Shown here: positions 63,122 through 64,000 of the stretch, piece after piece
How positions within the stretch are numbered: the first letter of the stretch is position 1
Layout: every line of letters starts with the position of its first letter
Assembly: GCA_030682575.1 (NCBI GenBank)
Contig: JAUXNX010000003.1
Span: 186,001-250,000 of the forward strand
Reading direction: 5' to 3'
Length of the DNA stretch: 64,000 nt
Source of the DNA: Gammaproteobacteria bacterium
Lineage (GTDB): Bacteria; Pseudomonadota; Gammaproteobacteria; Pseudomonadales; Pseudohongiellaceae
Translations under genes and position numbers: made by a program
The notes under the pieces: generated by a model
Told to the model about the DNA's origin: nothing
What the model saw: only the letters and a program-made list of their open reading frames with translations
Databases searched by the model: none

Positions 63122-64000
63122 TCAGCCGATCTTCGGATTCGGAGTAATCAGCACCAGATCAAATTTCCACAACCATGCAAGCACCCGCATGCCAGGCGCA
63201 GTGGTGAGCTGCGTACTTGCCAGCAGCGCTTGCACGGTGATGCCCGGGTGTTTGATCACCTCCTCCAGCAGTATCCATAAAGCCTCCCTGGGCAACAGCG
63301 TGGGGTCCACTCCGAAGCTGACCATCGTCAGCGTCAGCAGCGGTGTCAGTCTTGCAGCGGCATCGGGTTTTGCGGCGACAGTCCAGTTCACCCCAAGTGT
63401 GTGCGTTGAGAAATGGGCGAAACGGTGTGTGGCATCGGCGCGTTGCGGCCAGGGCTGTGCTACTGCAGGCGCACACGCTCTGCGAATGGTCGACAACTCC
63501 CTGGCAAGCTCGTCATAACGTTTGAGTATGATCGGCCAGTCGAATTCCTGTTGCGCACGCCGTTGTCCAGCAGTTGCGAGCGTCTTCCGTAATTCAGGCT
63601 GTGTGGCAAGGCGCCGAAATGTCTCGGCAATGCCGTCTGGCTCCACCACGGTAGCAAGTGAATGACGGCCTATATAGTAGTCATAAGTGTCAATGCCAAG
63701 GGCATGGTGCAGCGCCAGATCAGCACCTGTTCCGGCGGGTGGCTGGACAGTGGGAACACGAAACCCGTCGATGCCATCGCGCACCGTATCCTGATAACCG
63801 TTCCAGTCTGATACCACTACGGGTAGCCCCGCTGCCATGGCTTCCACAGGAGTCAGACCGAAGGTTTCCTGCATGTTGTCAGACAGGGATACAAAGACAT
63901 CAGCACCCTGCCAGGCTTTTCGATACTGATCTTCGTCCTGTCCATTGACCCACAGGAATCGCACATCAGGGGCGAGCGACTGCTGCGCCGTTGCATAGGC
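63122..64000 (-). CDS. GT4 glycosyltransferase, C-terminal part (partial)
   Basis: The frame is open to the last base of the window, so the N-terminal part is missing. The visible residues include the GT-B donor-binding domain: YRKAWQGADVFVSLSDN and ETFGLTPVEAMAAGLPVVVSDWNG with the two Glu/Pro-Glu positions of the EX7E motif, then DGIDGFRVPT. After it comes an extension of about 130 residues with no recognised domain (from RRACAPAVAQPWPQR to the end). It is convergent with the exported protein gene. It probably belongs to a further surface-glycan gene set beyond the window. Confidence 0.85.
   Translation of the reverse strand, partial: AYATAQQSLAPDVRFLWVNGQDEDQYRKAWQGADVFVSLSDNMQETFGLTPVEAMAAGLPVVVSDWNGYQDTVRDGIDGFRVPTVQPPAGTGADLALHHALGIDTYDYYIGRHSLATVVEPDGIAETFRRLATQPELRKTLATAGQRRAQQEFDWPIILKRYDELARELSTIRRACAPAVAQPWPQRADATHRFAHFSTHTLGVNWTVAAKPDAAARLTPLLTLTMVSFGVDPTLLPREALWILLEEVIKHPGITVQALLASTQLTTAPGMRVLAWLWKFDLVLITPNPKIG

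Overview
The window looks like chromosome of a marine-type gammaproteobacterium. The evidence is Gram-negative envelope genes (type II secretion, TolC/HlyD/ABC type I secretion, Wzm/Wzt export), and the gene order znuBC/znuA - polA - engB - cytochrome c4 - dsbA - GGDEF and cox3 - DUF2909 - surf1 - hypothetical ... ctaB - sco, which I recall from Pseudomonas and relatives. The genus cannot be fixed from the sequence alone. No tRNA, rRNA, CRISPR array or intact insertion sequence was seen.

Region 1 (1-10.5 kb) is respiratory. It holds the end of one oxidase operon (cox3, partial), DUF2909, SURF1 and a SCO-like protein. A complete second oxidase operon follows on the minus strand: subunit II with two fused cytochrome c domains, subunit I, two tandem subunit III proteins and subunit IV. 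Heme O synthase (ctaB) and SCO1 come next. Heme A synthase is absent. Region 2 (10.5-20.3 kb) is housekeeping: divergent znuCB/znuA around a Zur-like palindrome, a Pol I whose proofreading site is degenerate, EngB, cytochrome c4, DsbA and a diguanylate cyclase. Region 3 (20.5-30.4 kb) is a type II secretion operon in the order L-M-E-F-D-G-H-I-J-K, without gspC.

Region 4 (30.4-64 kb) is the unusual part. A minus-strand operon encodes a type I secretion system (PrtD-like ABC, HlyD, TolC) and a Wzm/Wzt polysaccharide exporter. Divergent from a Crp/Fnr-type regulator lie a FecR-domain protein, a CHASE2-class III cyclase, a TPR/beta-barrel outer-membrane protein and a 1209-residue cysteine-free RsaA/RTX-like surface protein with about 17 copies of a ~24-residue repeat. 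After a strong terminator come a glycosyltransferase, an Stf0 sulfotransferase, an adenylation-carrier-sulfotransferase fusion, a TubC-docking/condensation/carrier/thioesterase protein, an amidohydrolase, an APS kinase fused to CysN barrels, a flavoprotein and a PKMT-type methyltransferase. Facing them are a small protein and SapC.

The main discovery is regulatory. Two CRP-type palindromes of the form TGTGACTGnAnTCAC lie upstream of fecR and of the surface-protein gene. Each is exactly 29.5 bp from a TATCyT -10 element, which is class II geometry. A related, weaker site lies between sapC and its divergent neighbour. Together with the gene content this suggests one regulon: a secreted S-layer-like protein, its secretion and sensing apparatus, and a sulfation/acylation/methylation/glycosylation module that may modify the cell surface. 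Function and coupling are inference.
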